Shown: positions 36,266-46,730, numbered from the stretch's first letter. The stretch: DNA of 64,000 nt from Sulfitobacter marinus (GCF_900116285.1 NZ_FPAJ01000003.1:434001-498000); one strand, 5' to 3'. Notes: generated by a model not told the origin, from the letters alone. Program-made: numbers and translations.

Positions 36266-36278
36266 TGACCTCAGGTCA
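36266..36278. promoter_or_regulatory. Palindrome upstream of the RTX gene
   Basis: TGACCTCAGGTCA has perfect 5-bp arms around a 3-base centre, 66 bases before the RTX start codon and between two minus-strand genes. It looks like a dimeric regulator site; the regulator is unknown. Confidence 0.35.
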
Positions 36279-36309
36279 AAACCAGAATGACTTTACGGTT
36301 AACCCCGCC

Positions 36310-36819
36310 CTAATCCAGCCAGGCAACCGGTTGCTGTGCATAGGAAATATATAAAGGGTGTTTCGGGTGTCCGTCTTTGGACAGGCCCAAATGGTACATC
36401 GGTATGCGCTGATTTTGTAGCAATGCCTTAACCGCCGGGCCCCGGCCCTGATGTGCGCCATGGGTGCCCCAGGCGGCAATCACCGTATCCGCCCAAGCCG
36501 CAGCTTTCAGCAATATCGCATCATTCTCGGTCCCCACCGGGTCTTTGGCTTTGCGCATCAAGTTCGGGCTGGTTTCGCGCCACGCAAAAATATTGGTCAC
36601 CTGAAACCCGCCAAAACCCAACGCGCGTGCACGGCGCTCGCACCGCTCCACGGTGGGGTCATTCGCTTCCTCGGTGGCCTTGGACGGGTTCAGCATCACG
36701 AACAACACCTTGGTCCCTGCGGGATCCCAAACCCGGCTTAGGCTGTAGCGGTATTTTTCACAGTCCGAATAGACCGCGACCGATGGCGCGTCGCCTTTTG
36801 TGTGGCGGCGGGTAATCAC
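36310..36819 (-). CDS. DUF1643 domain protein
   Basis: The 169-residue protein matches DUF1643: [27 protein letters not shown] near the N-terminus, then [28 protein letters not shown], and [18 protein letters not shown] at the C-terminus. The function is unknown. Its ATG overlaps the truB stop (4 bases), so it is translated from the rbfA-truB transcript. Its link to RNA maturation is only by position. Confidence 0.87.
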   Translation of the reverse strand: MITRRHTKGDAPSVAVYSDCEKYRYSLSRVWDPAGTKVLFVMLNPSKATEEANDPTVERCERRARALGFGGFQVTNIFAWRETSPNLMRKAKDPVGTENDAILLKAAAWADTVIAAWGTHGAHQGRGPAVKALLQNQRIPMYHLGLSKDGHPKHPLYISYAQQPVAWLD

Positions 36820-37742
36820 GGCTCTTGGGGTTGTTGGGGTTGGTTGAACACACGCGATGGATGCAACTCGCCCGCTTTGAAGCGGCCAACAGCCACCGCG
36901 CGTCCCTCAAAGGACGCCCAAACCTCGTCGCCATATTCCACGTCATGGGCGATCACCATGCCGGGGTTGCCGTTGCGCAGCCGCACCGCACCTTCCGGCG
37001 TTGCTTTTACCTCGGGCAAATCTTGCAGCCCCTTTTCCAAAGGCAAAAGATGCGCATCCAATGCATCCGTGCGGGCCATTTCTTCGATTTGGTCCATTGT
37101 CAGGCCATCACTGGCATCGAAGGGTCCCGACCAAATGCGGCGCAGTTCGCGGACATGGCCCAGACATCCCAATGCCTGCCCCAAATCACGCGCGATCGAC
37201 CGGACATAGCCGCCTTTGCCGCAGATCATTTCCAACGTGACATGATCGGCGTCGGGGCGGTCAATCAGCAAAAGGCTCTCCACCCATAAGGGCCGCGCCG
37301 CCAGCTCCATTGCCTCGCCCTCACGGGCAAGCTTATAGGCGCGTTGCCCGTCGACCTTTACGGCTGAAAACTGCGGCGGGACCTGTTCAATATCACCTAT
37401 GAATGCCGCTAGTGCCGCCTTGATCGCTTCGTCATCGGGGCGCAGGTCGCTGGTGTCCAACACTTCACCCTCCGCGTCATCGGTATTGGTCGACACGCCC
37501 AGACGAACGGTGAATTCGTATGCTTTCAACGCGTCCGTGATGAAGGGAACGGTTTTCGTCGCCTCCCCCACGGCAACAGCCAACACGCCTGTGGCATCGG
37601 GGTCCAACGTGCCGGCATGCCCGGCCTTGTTGGCATTCAGCGCCCAGCGGACCTTGTTCACCACAGTGGTCGATGTTGGCCCGGCGGGCTTATCCACCAC
37701 CAGCCAACCTGAAATATCCCGTCCCTTGCGTCTGCGCGCCAT
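36816..37742 (-). CDS. truB: tRNA pseudouridine(55) synthase TruB
   Basis: The 308-residue enzyme makes pseudouridine 55 in the T-loop of tRNAs. [14 protein letters not shown] (12-25) and [14 protein letters not shown] with the catalytic Asp47 are intact, and [12 protein letters not shown] is the later family motif. It belongs to the rbfA-truB-rpsO-pnp series of ribosome and RNA maturation genes but is separated from rbfA by a phosphodiester glycosidase gene and a repeat. It is coupled to the DUF1643 gene downstream. Confidence 0.96.
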   Translation of the reverse strand: MARRRKGRDISGWLVVDKPAGPTSTTVVNKVRWALNANKAGHAGTLDPDATGVLAVAVGEATKTVPFITDALKAYEFTVRLGVSTNTDDAEGEVLDTSDLRPDDEAIKAALAAFIGDIEQVPPQFSAVKVDGQRAYKLAREGEAMELAARPLWVESLLLIDRPDADHVTLEMICGKGGYVRSIARDLGQALGCLGHVRELRRIWSGPFDASDGLTMDQIEEMARTDALDAHLLPLEKGLQDLPEVKATPEGAVRLRNGNPGMVIAHDVEYGDEVWASFEGRAVAVGRFKAGELHPSRVFNQPQQPQEP

Positions 37743-37810
37743 GTTTTCAACCCTATCTGATTTGGCTGCGTCCTATCAAAGCGCAGTTGGCTTTGCCCAG
37801 ACCGACTTAG

Positions 37811-37841
37811 TTCCAAATGGAAAAAAATCCTCGCCGAAGGC
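37811..37841 (-). repeat. Intergenic repeat family 1, copy C
   Basis: On the minus strand it reads CTTCGGCGAGGATTTTTT and then CCATTTGGAA. It shares its first half with the copy at 49454 and its second half with the copy at 16685. It lies between the phosphodiester glycosidase stop and the truB start. Confidence 0.55.
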
Positions 37842-37864
37842 ATAAAAGTTCTTGTTTTGCGACC

Positions 37865-38605
37865 CTATTGGTCGACCACAACGCCGATAATCGGCCCCAA
37901 CGGGCTAAACCCGATATCGCTGCGCCCCAGTTCGGGTGCACGCATCCGCGAGATATTACCGTCAAAATACAGCGCGTTGGATAGTTTTAGCCGATCGCGG
38001 AAGTACACGCCGAAATCATAAAAGTTCACCACCCCGTTCGAGATCACGAAATACGCCGTTTTGCCGTCCGTGCTGGTCCCGACACCATTGCGCACATAGC
38101 GCGAGGTGCTGTCTTTCAGAAACTTTGGATGTAGCTTGCCGTCGATTACCAGCATGGGGCCGGATTGTGTGGCGCTTGTGCATTCGGGGGCTTGGTGGAT
38201 GAAACGTTTGGTCTCAAACACATCGGCGCGGCCCGCACGCAGGCATAGAACCCCATTGGGAACCAGGCCGAAATTGCCTGGCCCGGCGCTGCTGATCACC
38301 CGTTGCACTTGCTTGCCGTTCTCAAGGTAATAGCCAACCGGCGCGCGATTGTCGTGATACATGCCCGCATTCATCGCAAAGCCCAGACGTTTGCCCTGTT
38401 CTTTCAGCGCTTTGTCCAAGCTGCTGAAATACCCATAGGGGTTGCCGTCGGCGGCATAGAGAAACAACCCCAGCGTATCACGGGTCAGATCGACCTCGCA
38501 GACACTATACCTGTTGTTCTCGTAAATCTCATTGCTGCATGTTTCAGCGCCAGCTTGGCATGCCGTCCAGCCCAGCAATACAGCAATGGCCAGCAGCCGT
38601 TTCAT
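37865..38605 (-). CDS. Phosphodiester glycosidase (NAGPA-like) family protein
   Basis: The 246-residue exported protein has a signal peptide (residues 1-20, ending in ACQAGA) and a NAGPA/DUF2233 domain. Typical segments are [30 protein letters not shown] and a C-terminal [12 protein letters not shown] with [10 protein letters not shown]. The mammalian homologue is the mannose-6-phosphate uncovering enzyme; the bacterial substrate may be a cell-envelope or teichoic-like glycan. It overlaps the rbfA stop by 4 bases, so an envelope enzyme is translationally tied to ribosome maturation. Confidence 0.85.
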   Translation of the reverse strand: MKRLLAIAVLLGWTACQAGAETCSNEIYENNRYSVCEVDLTRDTLGLFLYAADGNPYGYFSSLDKALKEQGKRLGFAMNAGMYHDNRAPVGYYLENGKQVQRVISSAGPGNFGLVPNGVLCLRAGRADVFETKRFIHQAPECTSATQSGPMLVIDGKLHPKFLKDSTSRYVRNGVGTSTDGKTAYFVISNGVVNFYDFGVYFRDRLKLSNALYFDGNISRMRAPELGRSDIGFSPLGPIIGVVVDQ

Positions 38606-39045
38606 GACGCGTCGGGGATCGTGTCGTTTGGGTCCGTATCGGGTGCTTCAGCATCGCGGCGAACCACGTCTTGCGCCAGCATCCGCCGGGTGTCGTCCAT
38701 CCGGTCAAATGTCTCGTCCAGTTGAAAGCGCAGATCGGGCGCAAATTTCAGCACCAGTTTCTTTGATAGCAACCGCCGCAGTTCGCCTTTGTTGCGGGCC
38801 AACAGCTTTAGAACATCTTCGCGTCCTTCGCCGCCCAATGGCAAAACGAATGCCGTCGCAACCTTTAGGTCGGACGAGGCGCGGACCTCGCCTACCGTGA
38901 TTGACAACCGGTTGAGTTCTGGGTCGTGGACATCGCCGCGCGCCAATACATCGGACAAAGCGCGGCGAATGGTTTCGCCGACGCGGAGTTGCCGTTGAGT
39001 GGGGCCGGAGCCCTCATGTGTTCTGTTCTTTGCCATATGCTTCAT
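38602..39045 (-). CDS. rbfA: Ribosome-binding factor A
   Basis: The 147-residue protein helps 30S maturation and cold adaptation by binding the 16S 5' domain. The KH-like core is visible in [45 protein letters not shown] and [24 protein letters not shown]. An acidic C-terminal tail follows, as in other alphaproteobacteria. The second ATG (39036) is an equally good start. It is divergent from dapB. Confidence 0.94.
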   Translation of the reverse strand: MKHMAKNRTHEGSGPTQRQLRVGETIRRALSDVLARGDVHDPELNRLSITVGEVRASSDLKVATAFVLPLGGEGREDVLKLLARNKGELRRLLSKKLVLKFAPDLRFQLDETFDRMDDTRRMLAQDVVRRDAEAPDTDPNDTIPDAS

Positions 39046-39115
39046 CTAAGGGGTCGCTGAGGTTTTGCCAAGCAGGTCGCCACGCGCTAAACCAAGCATG
39101 AAAAAGGAGCACAGC

Positions 39116-39931
39116 ATGAGCAATACACCAGGCATCGCGATTACAGGCGCTTCGGGCCGAATGGGCCAGATGTTGATTGGGCAGGTTTTTGCCAATGACC
39201 GTGTGCGTTTGGTGGGCGCGGTGGAACGTACGGGGCACCCATGGGTGGGCCAGGACGTTGGCGTGGCCATGGGCGGTGCTGCCTTGGGTGTGATCGTGAC
39301 GGATGATGCGCACGCCGCGATTGCGCCTGCGCAGGCGGTCATCGACTTTACTGCGCCCGAGGCGACGCTGGGATTTGCCGCGATTGCGGCGCAAGCGGGT
39401 ACGGTTCATGTGATCGGCACGACGGGTATGACCGACGCCCAGATCGCCCAGCTTGAACCGGCATCGCATCAGGCGGTCATTGTGCGCGCTGGTAACATGA
39501 GCCTTGGCGTCAACTTGCTGACGCAGCTCACGAAACGTGTCGCCGCCGCGCTGGACGAGGATTTCGATATCGAGATCATCGAGGCGCATCATAACCAGAA
39601 AGTGGATGCACCCTCCGGCACGGCCCTGATGTTGGGCGAAGCGGCGGCCGAAGGGCGTGGCGTTGCATTGGCAGATGTCTCGGATCGCGGTCGCGACGGC
39701 ATTACGGGCGCGCGCAAACGGGGCGATATCGGATTTACAGCGATTCGCGGTGGCGACATCGTCGGCGAACATGACGTGCTATTTGCTGCGGCAGGTGAAC
39801 GGATCACATTGCGGCATGTCGCATCGGATCGCGCGGTATTTGCGCGCGGCGCGATCAAAGCCGCACTTTGGGGGCAGGGCAAAACACCCGGTCAATATGA
39901 CATGCTGGATGTCTTGGGACTGAACGACTGA
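39116..39931 (+). CDS. dapB: 4-hydroxy-tetrahydrodipicolinate reductase
   Basis: The 271-residue NAD(P)H enzyme makes tetrahydrodipicolinate in lysine and diaminopimelate synthesis. The nucleotide motif is [11 protein letters not shown] (9-19), and [14 protein letters not shown] holds His158, His159 and Lys162 with the DAPSGTA signature. AGGAG lies 7 bases before the ATG at 39116, which is preferred to the ATG at 39065. It stands divergent to rbfA across a short shared promoter region. Confidence 0.95.
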   Translation: MSNTPGIAITGASGRMGQMLIGQVFANDRVRLVGAVERTGHPWVGQDVGVAMGGAALGVIVTDDAHAAIAPAQAVIDFTAPEATLGFAAIAAQAGTVHVIGTTGMTDAQIAQLEPASHQAVIVRAGNMSLGVNLLTQLTKRVAAALDEDFDIEIIEAHHNQKVDAPSGTALMLGEAAAEGRGVALADVSDRGRDGITGARKRGDIGFTAIRGGDIVGEHDVLFAAAGERITLRHVASDRAVFARGAIKAALWGQGKTPGQYDMLDVLGLND

Positions 39932-40014
39932 CGCCTGCGGCTTTACTTAGGGCGCGGCAAAACTAGCTTAATGTTTCGAAGGTATCTCTCAAAGAAACCG
40001 TTTCGGAGCTTAGA

Positions 40015-40371
40015 ATGAAAAACGTTCGCATTATCGCCTGTATTGCCATGACTGTGCTTGCCACATCGGCGCAGGCGGAGTTTCAACGGGTTGAAAGCGA
40101 GGCCGAATTCGTGTCCGCAGTGAACGGGAAAACCCTGAACCGGATGTTGGTCGAATTAAACGTGACGCCCGCAGGCGCTATCAGCGGCACCGGCGCGGTT
40201 TGGGACGTTTCAGGAAATTGGACATGGAAAGATGGCTATTTTTGCCGTCGTCTTATCTGGGGTGGCGATGACTTGGGCTATAATTGTCAGGAAGTGGCAT
40301 TAAAGGGCAGTAAAATCCGCTTTACCTCTAACAAAGGGGCGGGTGAGTCGGCCGAATTCACACTGCGCTGA
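40015..40371 (+). CDS. Small secreted protein of unknown function
   Basis: The 118-residue protein has a Sec signal peptide (IIACIAMTVLATSAQA, cleavage near residue 22). The mature part of about 96 residues begins FQRVESEAEFVSAVNGKTL and contains two Cys (in YFCRRL and YNCQEV) that may form a disulphide. The WTWKDGYFCRR segment is notable. I do not recognise a family with certainty. It follows dapB by 83 bases, probably with its own promoter. Confidence 0.7.
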   Translation: MKNVRIIACIAMTVLATSAQAEFQRVESEAEFVSAVNGKTLNRMLVELNVTPAGAISGTGAVWDVSGNWTWKDGYFCRRLIWGGDDLGYNCQEVALKGSKIRFTSNKGAGESAEFTLR

Positions 40372-40418
40372 CGTAGCCGGTCTGTCGCCAAAATCTGCTC
40401 GCCGTCCACAGCCGCTGA

Positions 40419-40700
40419 TCAGAAATCGACAGCGATTCCCTTTTTCTCCCAATCGCCATAGCGTACGGGCTCTGGCCCGTCTCTACCGCCCAATTCGGGT
40501 GGCAGTTCCATCTCTTGCGCTTTTTTGCGGCGCTCTGCCGCCTCGGCCAATGCGCGCTGCGCGGCGGCGGGCAGGTCTTGGGTTACCATCGGATTTGGCC
40601 CCGGCGTCGGCTGCGGCGGCAAATCGGGGCCGGGTTCCGGCATGGGCTGGGGATCATGGGGCGGGCGTGGCATCGGTTTTTGGCCAGCTTTGGTCATCAT
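40419..40700 (-). CDS. DUF1674 (SDHAF4-like) protein
   Basis: The 93-residue protein has a Pro-rich N-terminal half and ends in the DUF1674 motif GGRDGPEPVRYGDWEKKG. Eukaryotic SDHAF4 with this motif binds flavinylated succinate dehydrogenase subunit A during assembly; a similar role in bacteria is inferred from the motif. The sdh genes are not in the window. It is divergent from rsmB with only about 40 bases between. Confidence 0.85.
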   Translation of the reverse strand: MMTKAGQKPMPRPPHDPQPMPEPGPDLPPQPTPGPNPMVTQDLPAAAQRALAEAAERRKKAQEMELPPELGGRDGPEPVRYGDWEKKGIAVDF

Positions 40701-40787
40701 CTCATCCTCTTGAGGCTACGGCCCCCTTGATATACGCCGTACATGCGCTCAGACAACCCGGGCGGTCCAAGCAAAAAGGCGTTTCGC

Positions 40788-42059
40788 ATGTCAGATACCG
40801 GCGTTCAGGCCCGCAGAAGTGCGGTTTATCTTCTTGATATGATTTTAGGAGAAGAAAGCCTGATGTCCGAACTGCTCGCTGCGGGGGCCTTGGACAAGCT
40901 GCCCCCCGATGATCGTGCCCGTGCACAACGGCTTGCATTGGATACTTTGCGCGGGATGGAGCGTGCGGATCGGTTGTTGCAAAAACATCTGTCGAAATAC
41001 CCGCCGCTGACCGTGCGCAATGCGCTGCGTGTCGGGACGGTAGAGCTATGCCAAGGCGGTGCGGCCCATGGCGTTGTGAACGCAATGGTCGAACTGGTCG
41101 CCAGTCACAAAAAGCTGGGCCACCTCAAGGGGCTGACCAACGCTGTTCTGCGCAAGATCGCAACCGAAGGACCCGAAGCGTGGGTGGCATTGCGCTCCCC
41201 CCGTTTACCCAAATGGCTGCGCGGCCCATTAACCGAAGCGTGGGGACCCGAGGCGATGGCTGGCATCGAAGCTGCCCATTTCGCAGGTGCGCCACTTGAT
41301 CTGACGGCCAAGAAAGACCCGGCAGCCTTGGCCGAAGCTGTGGGCGGCGTGGTGTTGCCCACCGGATCGGTCCGCGTAAAGGAGGCGGGCCAAGTGACCG
41401 CGATGCCCGGATTTGCCGAGGGCGACTGGTGGGTTCAAGACGCCGCTGCGGCCTTGCCCGTGAAAATACTCGCCCCGCAAAAAGGCGAGGCCGTGCTGGA
41501 TCTATGCGCGGCACCCGGCGGCAAAACGATGCAATTGGCGGCCGCAGGGGCGCAGGTTACGGCCGTTGACAGCTCAAAACCACGGATGCAGCGTGTGCGT
41601 GAAAACCTTGCCCGTGTGCATCTGCCCGCCAAGGTCGTCGTCGTTGATGCGCGCCGGTTTGAGGGGCAGTTTGATGCGATCTTGCTTGATGCGCCGTGTT
41701 CCGCAACCGGAACAATTCGCCGCCATCCGGACCTGCCCCATGCCAAAGACGGTTCCGAATTTGCGGAGCTGATCGAGCTGCAATCCGAGATGATCGACCA
41801 TGCATGGTCGTTGCTTAACCCTGGCGGGCGTTTGGTGTTTTGTACCTGTTCGCTATTGCCGGACGAGGGTGAAGTTCAAGTGGACGAGGCGCTTGAGCGG
41901 CATCCTGATATGTCGGTTGATCGCAGTGCGGTGCAGGTGGACGGCGTCGATCCTGCTTGGATAAGCTCCGAGGGGGGGTTACGGTTGCGGCCTGATTATT
42001 GGGCGGATCGTGGCGGTATGGACGGCTTTTATATTGCGTGTTTGCGCAAAGCGGGCTGA
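40788..42059 (+). CDS. rsmB: RsmB/NOP-family rRNA (cytosine-C5)-methyltransferase
   Basis: The 423-residue enzyme has an N-terminal NusB-like RNA-binding domain (ARRSAVYLLDMIL...) and a C-terminal SAM-dependent domain. VLDLCAAPGGKTMQLAA is the SAM motif, DAPCSATGTIRRHPD holds the motif IV Cys, and FCTCSLLPDEGE holds the catalytic motif VI Cys. RsmB methylates C967 of 16S rRNA; other family members cannot be fully excluded. The ATG at 40788 is preferred because AAGG lies 8 bases upstream and homologues start there; 40743 is an alternative. Confidence 0.9.
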   Translation: MSDTGVQARRSAVYLLDMILGEESLMSELLAAGALDKLPPDDRARAQRLALDTLRGMERADRLLQKHLSKYPPLTVRNALRVGTVELCQGGAAHGVVNAMVELVASHKKLGHLKGLTNAVLRKIATEGPEAWVALRSPRLPKWLRGPLTEAWGPEAMAGIEAAHFAGAPLDLTAKKDPAALAEAVGGVVLPTGSVRVKEAGQVTAMPGFAEGDWWVQDAAAALPVKILAPQKGEAVLDLCAAPGGKTMQLAAAGAQVTAVDSSKPRMQRVRENLARVHLPAKVVVVDARRFEGQFDAILLDAPCSATGTIRRHPDLPHAKDGSEFAELIELQSEMIDHAWSLLNPGGRLVFCTCSLLPDEGEVQVDEALERHPDMSVDRSAVQVDGVDPAWISSEGGLRLRPDYWADRGGMDGFYIACLRKAG

Positions 42060-42174
42060 TGGTTTTGCCTGAAAAGGCTGGGCTGCAAAAACTGTCGGTC
42101 AAAATGCGGTGACTTGGGGGAAATCTGCGCGTATGGTTTCTCAAACGCCACCAGAGCGTACAGGGACAGCAGTA

Positions 42175-43923
42175 ATGATGAGTACCAGTTTTCACGCGCG
42201 AAAGACGCGTTTTTTGAATCGGTGGCACGCGCGTTCAGCGGCCAAGATGAACGTTCAGGCGAAGGGATTCGTATCCTCGCCCGAGCCGCGCACGATTGGC
42301 TCTTTTGCCCGTGGCAGACAGCTTATTGCTGGCAATCTGCTATTTTCGGGCACGTTGATCCAAGCGCCCAATGCTGCGTCGTTATGGGACGTGGCCATCC
42401 CGGATCACGATTTTGCCGAAGATATGCATGGGTTCGCGTGGTTGGATGATCTGGCCGCTGTCGGTGATCAAAAAGCCCGCGAAACGGCGCAAAGATGGCT
42501 TTGGGGCTGGATCGATCAGTTCGGCGAAGGGCGCGGTATTGGCTGGACGCCCGATCTGACTGGGCGGCGATTGATCCGCTGGATCAACCACGCCTTGTTT
42601 GTGCTGCGTGGCACGGAACAGGATCAAAGCGATGCTTTTTACCGGTCGTTGGCCAGACAGACCTATTTTCTGTCGCGCCGTTGGCAGGCTACGGCCCCCG
42701 GATTGCCCCGTTTTGAGGCGTTAACCGGGTTGATTTACGCGGCTCTTTCATTGGAGGGGCTGGAAAACCTTGCCGACCCGGCGATCAAAGCCTTGGCGCG
42801 GGAATGCGATGCGAGGATCGATGAACAGGGCGGATTACCCACGCGCAACCCCGAAGAACTGTTGCAGGTATTTATGTTGCTCAGCTGGGCTGCAGCGGCG
42901 CTAAGTGATGCAGGGCGCGGCACGCCCAAGGCGCATATGGCCGCGATCGAACGTATCGCGCCAACCTTGCGGACCCTGCGCCATTCGGACGGCAGTCTGG
43001 CACGGTTTCACGGCGGCGGACGCGGGGCCGAGGGGTGGCTGGATCACGCGTTATCGACAGCCAAGATCAAAACGCGGCAGCCCGACGGACTGTCGATGGG
43101 GTATGCGCGGCTTTCTGCGGGCCGCACCAGTGTCATCATTGATGCAAGCATACCGCCCAGCGGTGCGGAATCGATGAACGCCCATGCCTCTGCCCTCGCG
43201 TTTGAGCTGACATCGGGGCGCAGGCCCTTGATCGTGAACTGCGGGTCGGGCGCATCCTTTGGCGCTGAATGGCGCAGGGCGGGGCGCGCGACGCCGTCGC
43301 ATTCCACATTGTCGCTGGGAGGGTATTCCAGCGCACGATTGGCGGACCCGGATCGCCACACGGGCCACGAGGCGCTGATTGAAGCGCCGACATATGTCCC
43401 AGTCGAGATTGAGACCGTCGGTGACGGCACCAAATTTCAGGGCGGCCACAATGGCTATGTCCCGGCGTTTGGATTAACCCACGCCCGTACCATTGAGCTG
43501 ACCCATGATGGCCGCGCCGTTGCTGGCGAAGACATGCTGCTGGCCATGGACGATCCCGAAAAGCGTCGGTTTGATCGTGAAATGGACGCGGTAAAACTGA
43601 AAGGCATCCCGTTCGAGATTCGTTTTCATTTGCATCCGGATGTTGATGCCACGCTTGATCTGGGCGGTGCCGCAATTTCGATGGCGCAGAAAAGCGGAGA
43701 GATTTGGGTATTCCGCCATGACGGCACCTATAAACTGTCTTTGGAACCAAGCGTTTACCTTGAACGCAATCGCCTGCGCCCCCGCGCATCATTGCAAATT
43801 GTGCTTGCCGGGCACGCGACAACATATGCAACGCGGGTCAGGTGGTCCTTGTCCAAAGCGCAGGAAACTGCGATTGGCGTGCGAGATCTGTCGTTAGACG
43901 ATCCGTATGATGACCAAGACTGA
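42175..43923 (+). CDS. Heparinase II/III family protein
   Basis: The 582-residue protein has an N-terminal alpha/alpha-barrel ([20 protein letters not shown] onward) and a C-terminal beta-sandwich heparinase II/III-like domain ([21 protein letters not shown], then [13 protein letters not shown]). Polysaccharide lyases of this type cleave uronic-acid glycans. In alphaproteobacteria the gene commonly sits beside rsmB and purH, which suggests an endogenous envelope substrate. No signal peptide is clear. The start at 42175 follows AGGGA; GTG 42109 and ATG 42133 are alternatives. Confidence 0.85.
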   Translation: MMSTSFHARKTRFLNRWHARSAAKMNVQAKGFVSSPEPRTIGSFARGRQLIAGNLLFSGTLIQAPNAASLWDVAIPDHDFAEDMHGFAWLDDLAAVGDQKARETAQRWLWGWIDQFGEGRGIGWTPDLTGRRLIRWINHALFVLRGTEQDQSDAFYRSLARQTYFLSRRWQATAPGLPRFEALTGLIYAALSLEGLENLADPAIKALARECDARIDEQGGLPTRNPEELLQVFMLLSWAAAALSDAGRGTPKAHMAAIERIAPTLRTLRHSDGSLARFHGGGRGAEGWLDHALSTAKIKTRQPDGLSMGYARLSAGRTSVIIDASIPPSGAESMNAHASALAFELTSGRRPLIVNCGSGASFGAEWRRAGRATPSHSTLSLGGYSSARLADPDRHTGHEALIEAPTYVPVEIETVGDGTKFQGGHNGYVPAFGLTHARTIELTHDGRAVAGEDMLLAMDDPEKRRFDREMDAVKLKGIPFEIRFHLHPDVDATLDLGGAAISMAQKSGEIWVFRHDGTYKLSLEPSVYLERNRLRPRASLQIVLAGHATTYATRVRWSLSKAQETAIGVRDLSLDDPYDDQD

Positions 43924-43939
43924 CCCAAGGAACCCCATT

Positions 43940-45526
43940 ATGCCCGATCTGCACCCCGTATCCCGCGCGCTTCTTTCTGTTTCTGACAAGACCGGATTGG
44001 TCGAACTGGGGCAGGCGTTGGTGTCCCACGGGGTCGAACTGCTTAGCACCGGCGGGACCGCCAAAGCATTGCGCGATGCAGGGTTGGCCGTCAAAGACGT
44101 GTCCGAGGTTACAGGCTTTCCTGAAATGATGGATGGCCGCGTCAAGACGCTGCACCCGGTGGTACACGGTGGATTGCTGGCCTTGCGCGATAATGACGAA
44201 CATGTCGCGGCGATGGATCAGCACGGGATCGGCGCAATCGATTTGGTCGTGGTCAATCTGTACCCGTTCGAAGAAACAGTCGCCAAAGGGGCCGAATACG
44301 ACGAGGTGATCGAGAACATCGATATCGGTGGCCCTGCGATGATCCGCTCTGCCGCGAAAAACCATGGCTTTGTGAATGTGATCGTCGATGTCGAAGATTA
44401 CGATGTGGTGATCAAGGAGTTGGGCGAAAACAACGGTCAGACATCTTACGCCCTGCGTCAGCGTTTGGCACAAACAGCCTATGCCCGCACGGCGGCCTAT
44501 GACACCGCCGTTAGCACATGGATGGCAGCACAGGTGGATGGCACGCCCCGGCGTCGCACGGTGGGTGGCACATTGGCGCAGACCTTGCGCTATGGCGAAA
44601 ACCCGCATCAGTTGGCGGCGTTCTACACCGATGGATCGAACCGCCCCGGCGTTGCCACAGCAACACAGCATCAGGGCAAAGAACTGTCCTATAACAACAT
44701 CAACGACACCGACGCGGCTTACGAGCTGGTCAGCGAATTTGATCCGGCCCAAGGGCCGGCCTGTGCGATCATCAAGCACGCGAACCCTTGCGGTGTGGCA
44801 CGCGGTACGTCGATGGTGGATGCCTATTCGCGTGCATTCGATTGCGACCGGACATCGGCCTTTGGTGGTATTATCGCATTGAACCAGACGCTTGATGGTG
44901 AAACCGCCGAAGCGATCAGCGAAATATTTACCGAAGTGGTGATCGCCCCTGGCGCGACTGACGATGCCAAAGCGATCTTTGCCAAGAAAAAGAACCTGCG
45001 CCTGCTGACCACCAATGGTCTGGCGGACCCTTCGGTGGCTGCGCTGGCGTTTCGCCAAGTGTCGGGCGGCTATCTGGTGCAGGACAAGGACGTTGGCCGG
45101 ATCGCCATGGATGATCTGAAAATCGTGACCAAGCGCCAACCATCGGATCAGGAACTGGCGGATATGATGTTTGCCTGGACGGTTGCCAAACACGTGAAAT
45201 CCAACGCGATCATCTATGTCAAGGACGGCGCAACCGTGGGTGTGGGTGCCGGCCAGATGAGCCGCGTCGACAGCACGCGCATCGCGGCCCGCAAGGCCCA
45301 AGATATGGCCGAAGTCATGGGCTTGCCCGCGCCATTGACGCAAGGGTCGGTTGTGGCATCTGATGCGTTCTTCCCCTTTGCGGACGGTTTGATCACCGCG
45401 GCCGAAGCAGGCGCGACTGCGCTTATTCAGCCGGGCGGATCCATGCGCGACGACGAAGTGATTGCAGCGGCGGATGAGGCTGGGCTGGCTATGGTCTTTA
45501 CCGGCATGCGCCATTTCCGGCACTAA
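43940..45526 (+). CDS. purH: Bifunctional AICAR formyltransferase / IMP cyclohydrolase
   Basis: The 528-residue enzyme performs the last two steps of IMP synthesis. The N-terminal IMP cyclohydrolase domain begins [18 protein letters not shown] and includes [18 protein letters not shown]. The C-terminal transformylase has the [11 protein letters not shown] motif and the [13 protein letters not shown] segment. AAGGAA lies 9 bases before the ATG at 43940. It follows the heparinase gene by 16 bases and precedes lspA by 28, so a common transcript is likely. Confidence 0.97.
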   Translation: MPDLHPVSRALLSVSDKTGLVELGQALVSHGVELLSTGGTAKALRDAGLAVKDVSEVTGFPEMMDGRVKTLHPVVHGGLLALRDNDEHVAAMDQHGIGAIDLVVVNLYPFEETVAKGAEYDEVIENIDIGGPAMIRSAAKNHGFVNVIVDVEDYDVVIKELGENNGQTSYALRQRLAQTAYARTAAYDTAVSTWMAAQVDGTPRRRTVGGTLAQTLRYGENPHQLAAFYTDGSNRPGVATATQHQGKELSYNNINDTDAAYELVSEFDPAQGPACAIIKHANPCGVARGTSMVDAYSRAFDCDRTSAFGGIIALNQTLDGETAEAISEIFTEVVIAPGATDDAKAIFAKKKNLRLLTTNGLADPSVAALAFRQVSGGYLVQDKDVGRIAMDDLKIVTKRQPSDQELADMMFAWTVAKHVKSNAIIYVKDGATVGVGAGQMSRVDSTRIAARKAQDMAEVMGLPAPLTQGSVVASDAFFPFADGLITAAEAGATALIQPGGSMRDDEVIAAADEAGLAMVFTGMRHFRH

Positions 45527-45554
45527 CGGTCAAAGCACAGCAAAAAGGGTCGGT

Positions 45555-46052
45555 ATGCGTATCATTTTCTGGGCGGGTTTTGCCGCCTTCATTCTGGATC
45601 AGCTTAGTAAATACATCGTGATCCACATGATGGAGCTAAGCCGCATCCGTGTGATTGATGTGCTGCCGCCCCTGATCAATTTCCGCTATGGCGAGAACCG
45701 CGGTATCAATTTCGGTCTGTTTGGCGATGGGTCCGACGCAAGCCGGTGGATATTGATCGCGCTGGCCTGCGCGATATGTGTCGGTATTCTGGTTTGGGCC
45801 TACCGCCATACCTTGGGCTATTGGGCCAAGGTCAGCGCGGGCTTGCTGATTGGTGGTGCATTGGCAAATGTCGTTGATCGGCTGCTCTATGGCTATGTCC
45901 TCGATTTCCTGAATATGTCCTGCTGCGGGATCAACAACCCTTTCGTGTTCAACATCGCGGATGTGTTTATCTTTGCAGGCGCGATCGGGTTGATTTTCTT
46001 GACCCCAGATCCCAGGGTTTCGCCTCGTAAGTCCGCCAAAAAAGGCCAGTGA
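45555..46052 (+). CDS. lspA: Lipoprotein signal peptidase (signal peptidase II)
   Basis: The 165-residue membrane aspartic protease cleaves prolipoprotein signal peptides before the lipid-modified Cys. Four hydrophobic helices are visible. The catalytic pair is Asp108 in NVVDRLLYGYVLDF and Asp136 in FNIADVFIF; DQLSK and the ENRGINFGLF motif are also conserved. The ATG at 45555 is chosen because the protein then starts as a normal first helix. The next gene encodes one of its likely substrates, the lipoprotein BamF. Confidence 0.95.
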   Translation: MRIIFWAGFAAFILDQLSKYIVIHMMELSRIRVIDVLPPLINFRYGENRGINFGLFGDGSDASRWILIALACAICVGILVWAYRHTLGYWAKVSAGLLIGGALANVVDRLLYGYVLDFLNMSCCGINNPFVFNIADVFIFAGAIGLIFLTPDPRVSPRKSAKKGQ

Positions 46053-46103
46053 CAATAGCCATCTGCCTGCGTTAGGTATGTGCAGACCTCAAGGAGATCC
46101 GTC

Positions 46104-46607
46104 ATGCGCATTGTCGCCGCTCTTGTTTTGATATCGCTCGCGCTTGCGGGCTGTGCCAACGATGGCCTGCGCGACATTCGTGGATCGGCAATGGGCCCTG
46201 ACGAATTCCTGGTTCAGCCTGTGAAACCCTTGGCTGAACCCGCCAATTACACGGATTTACCACCGCCCACACCCGGTCAGGCCAATCTGACAGACCGCAG
46301 TGCGATTTCCGAAGGTATCGTAGCCTTTGGAGGTCGCCCCGAGGCCACAGCGGGCGGCATTCCGGCCAGTGATGGCGCGTTGGTTCAGCAGGCCAGCCGC
46401 TTTGGCGTCGCCCCTTCAATCCGCCAGGAACTGGCCGAAGAGGACGCGGCATTCCGCAAACGCAGAGGGCGGTTCACGCAGTTCAAAATCGTCTCGACGG
46501 ATCGCTACAATCAAGTGTACCGCCGTCAATCTCTAGATGCTGAAACCGAGGCCGCGCGCTGGCGCCGGGCTGGCGCACGCACGCCTTCTGCCCCTCCGGC
46601 CGAGTAA
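46104..46607 (+). CDS. BamF-type lipoprotein (DUF3035)
   Basis: The 167-residue lipoprotein has lipobox LAGC near residue 17 and the DUF3035 pattern GPDEFLVQPVKPLAEPANYTDLPPPTPG compressed after an LRDIRGSAMGPDEF start. In alphaproteobacteria the family is described as BamF, a part of the outer-membrane beta-barrel assembly complex. AAGGAG precedes the ATG at 46104. It lies between lspA and two M16 peptidases that may act in the periplasm. Confidence 0.85.
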   Translation: MRIVAALVLISLALAGCANDGLRDIRGSAMGPDEFLVQPVKPLAEPANYTDLPPPTPGQANLTDRSAISEGIVAFGGRPEATAGGIPASDGALVQQASRFGVAPSIRQELAEEDAAFRKRRGRFTQFKIVSTDRYNQVYRRQSLDAETEAARWRRAGARTPSAPPAE

Positions 46608-46730
46608 TCGTTTCTGCGCATCCTGCCGCGTCTGGCGGGGCCTGCGTCATTACAAATCTGTTAGGTCTCTTGATCGCCCGCCACGGAGGCGTAAGTAAGG
46701 TCGCACAGGACCCTGCTTAAAGGACCAACC

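Noticed and set aside
43838-45523. 561-codon open frame on the minus strand, antisense to purH
   Set aside because: purH is intact and well conserved on the other strand; the antisense product has shadow composition and no ribosome-binding site or domain.
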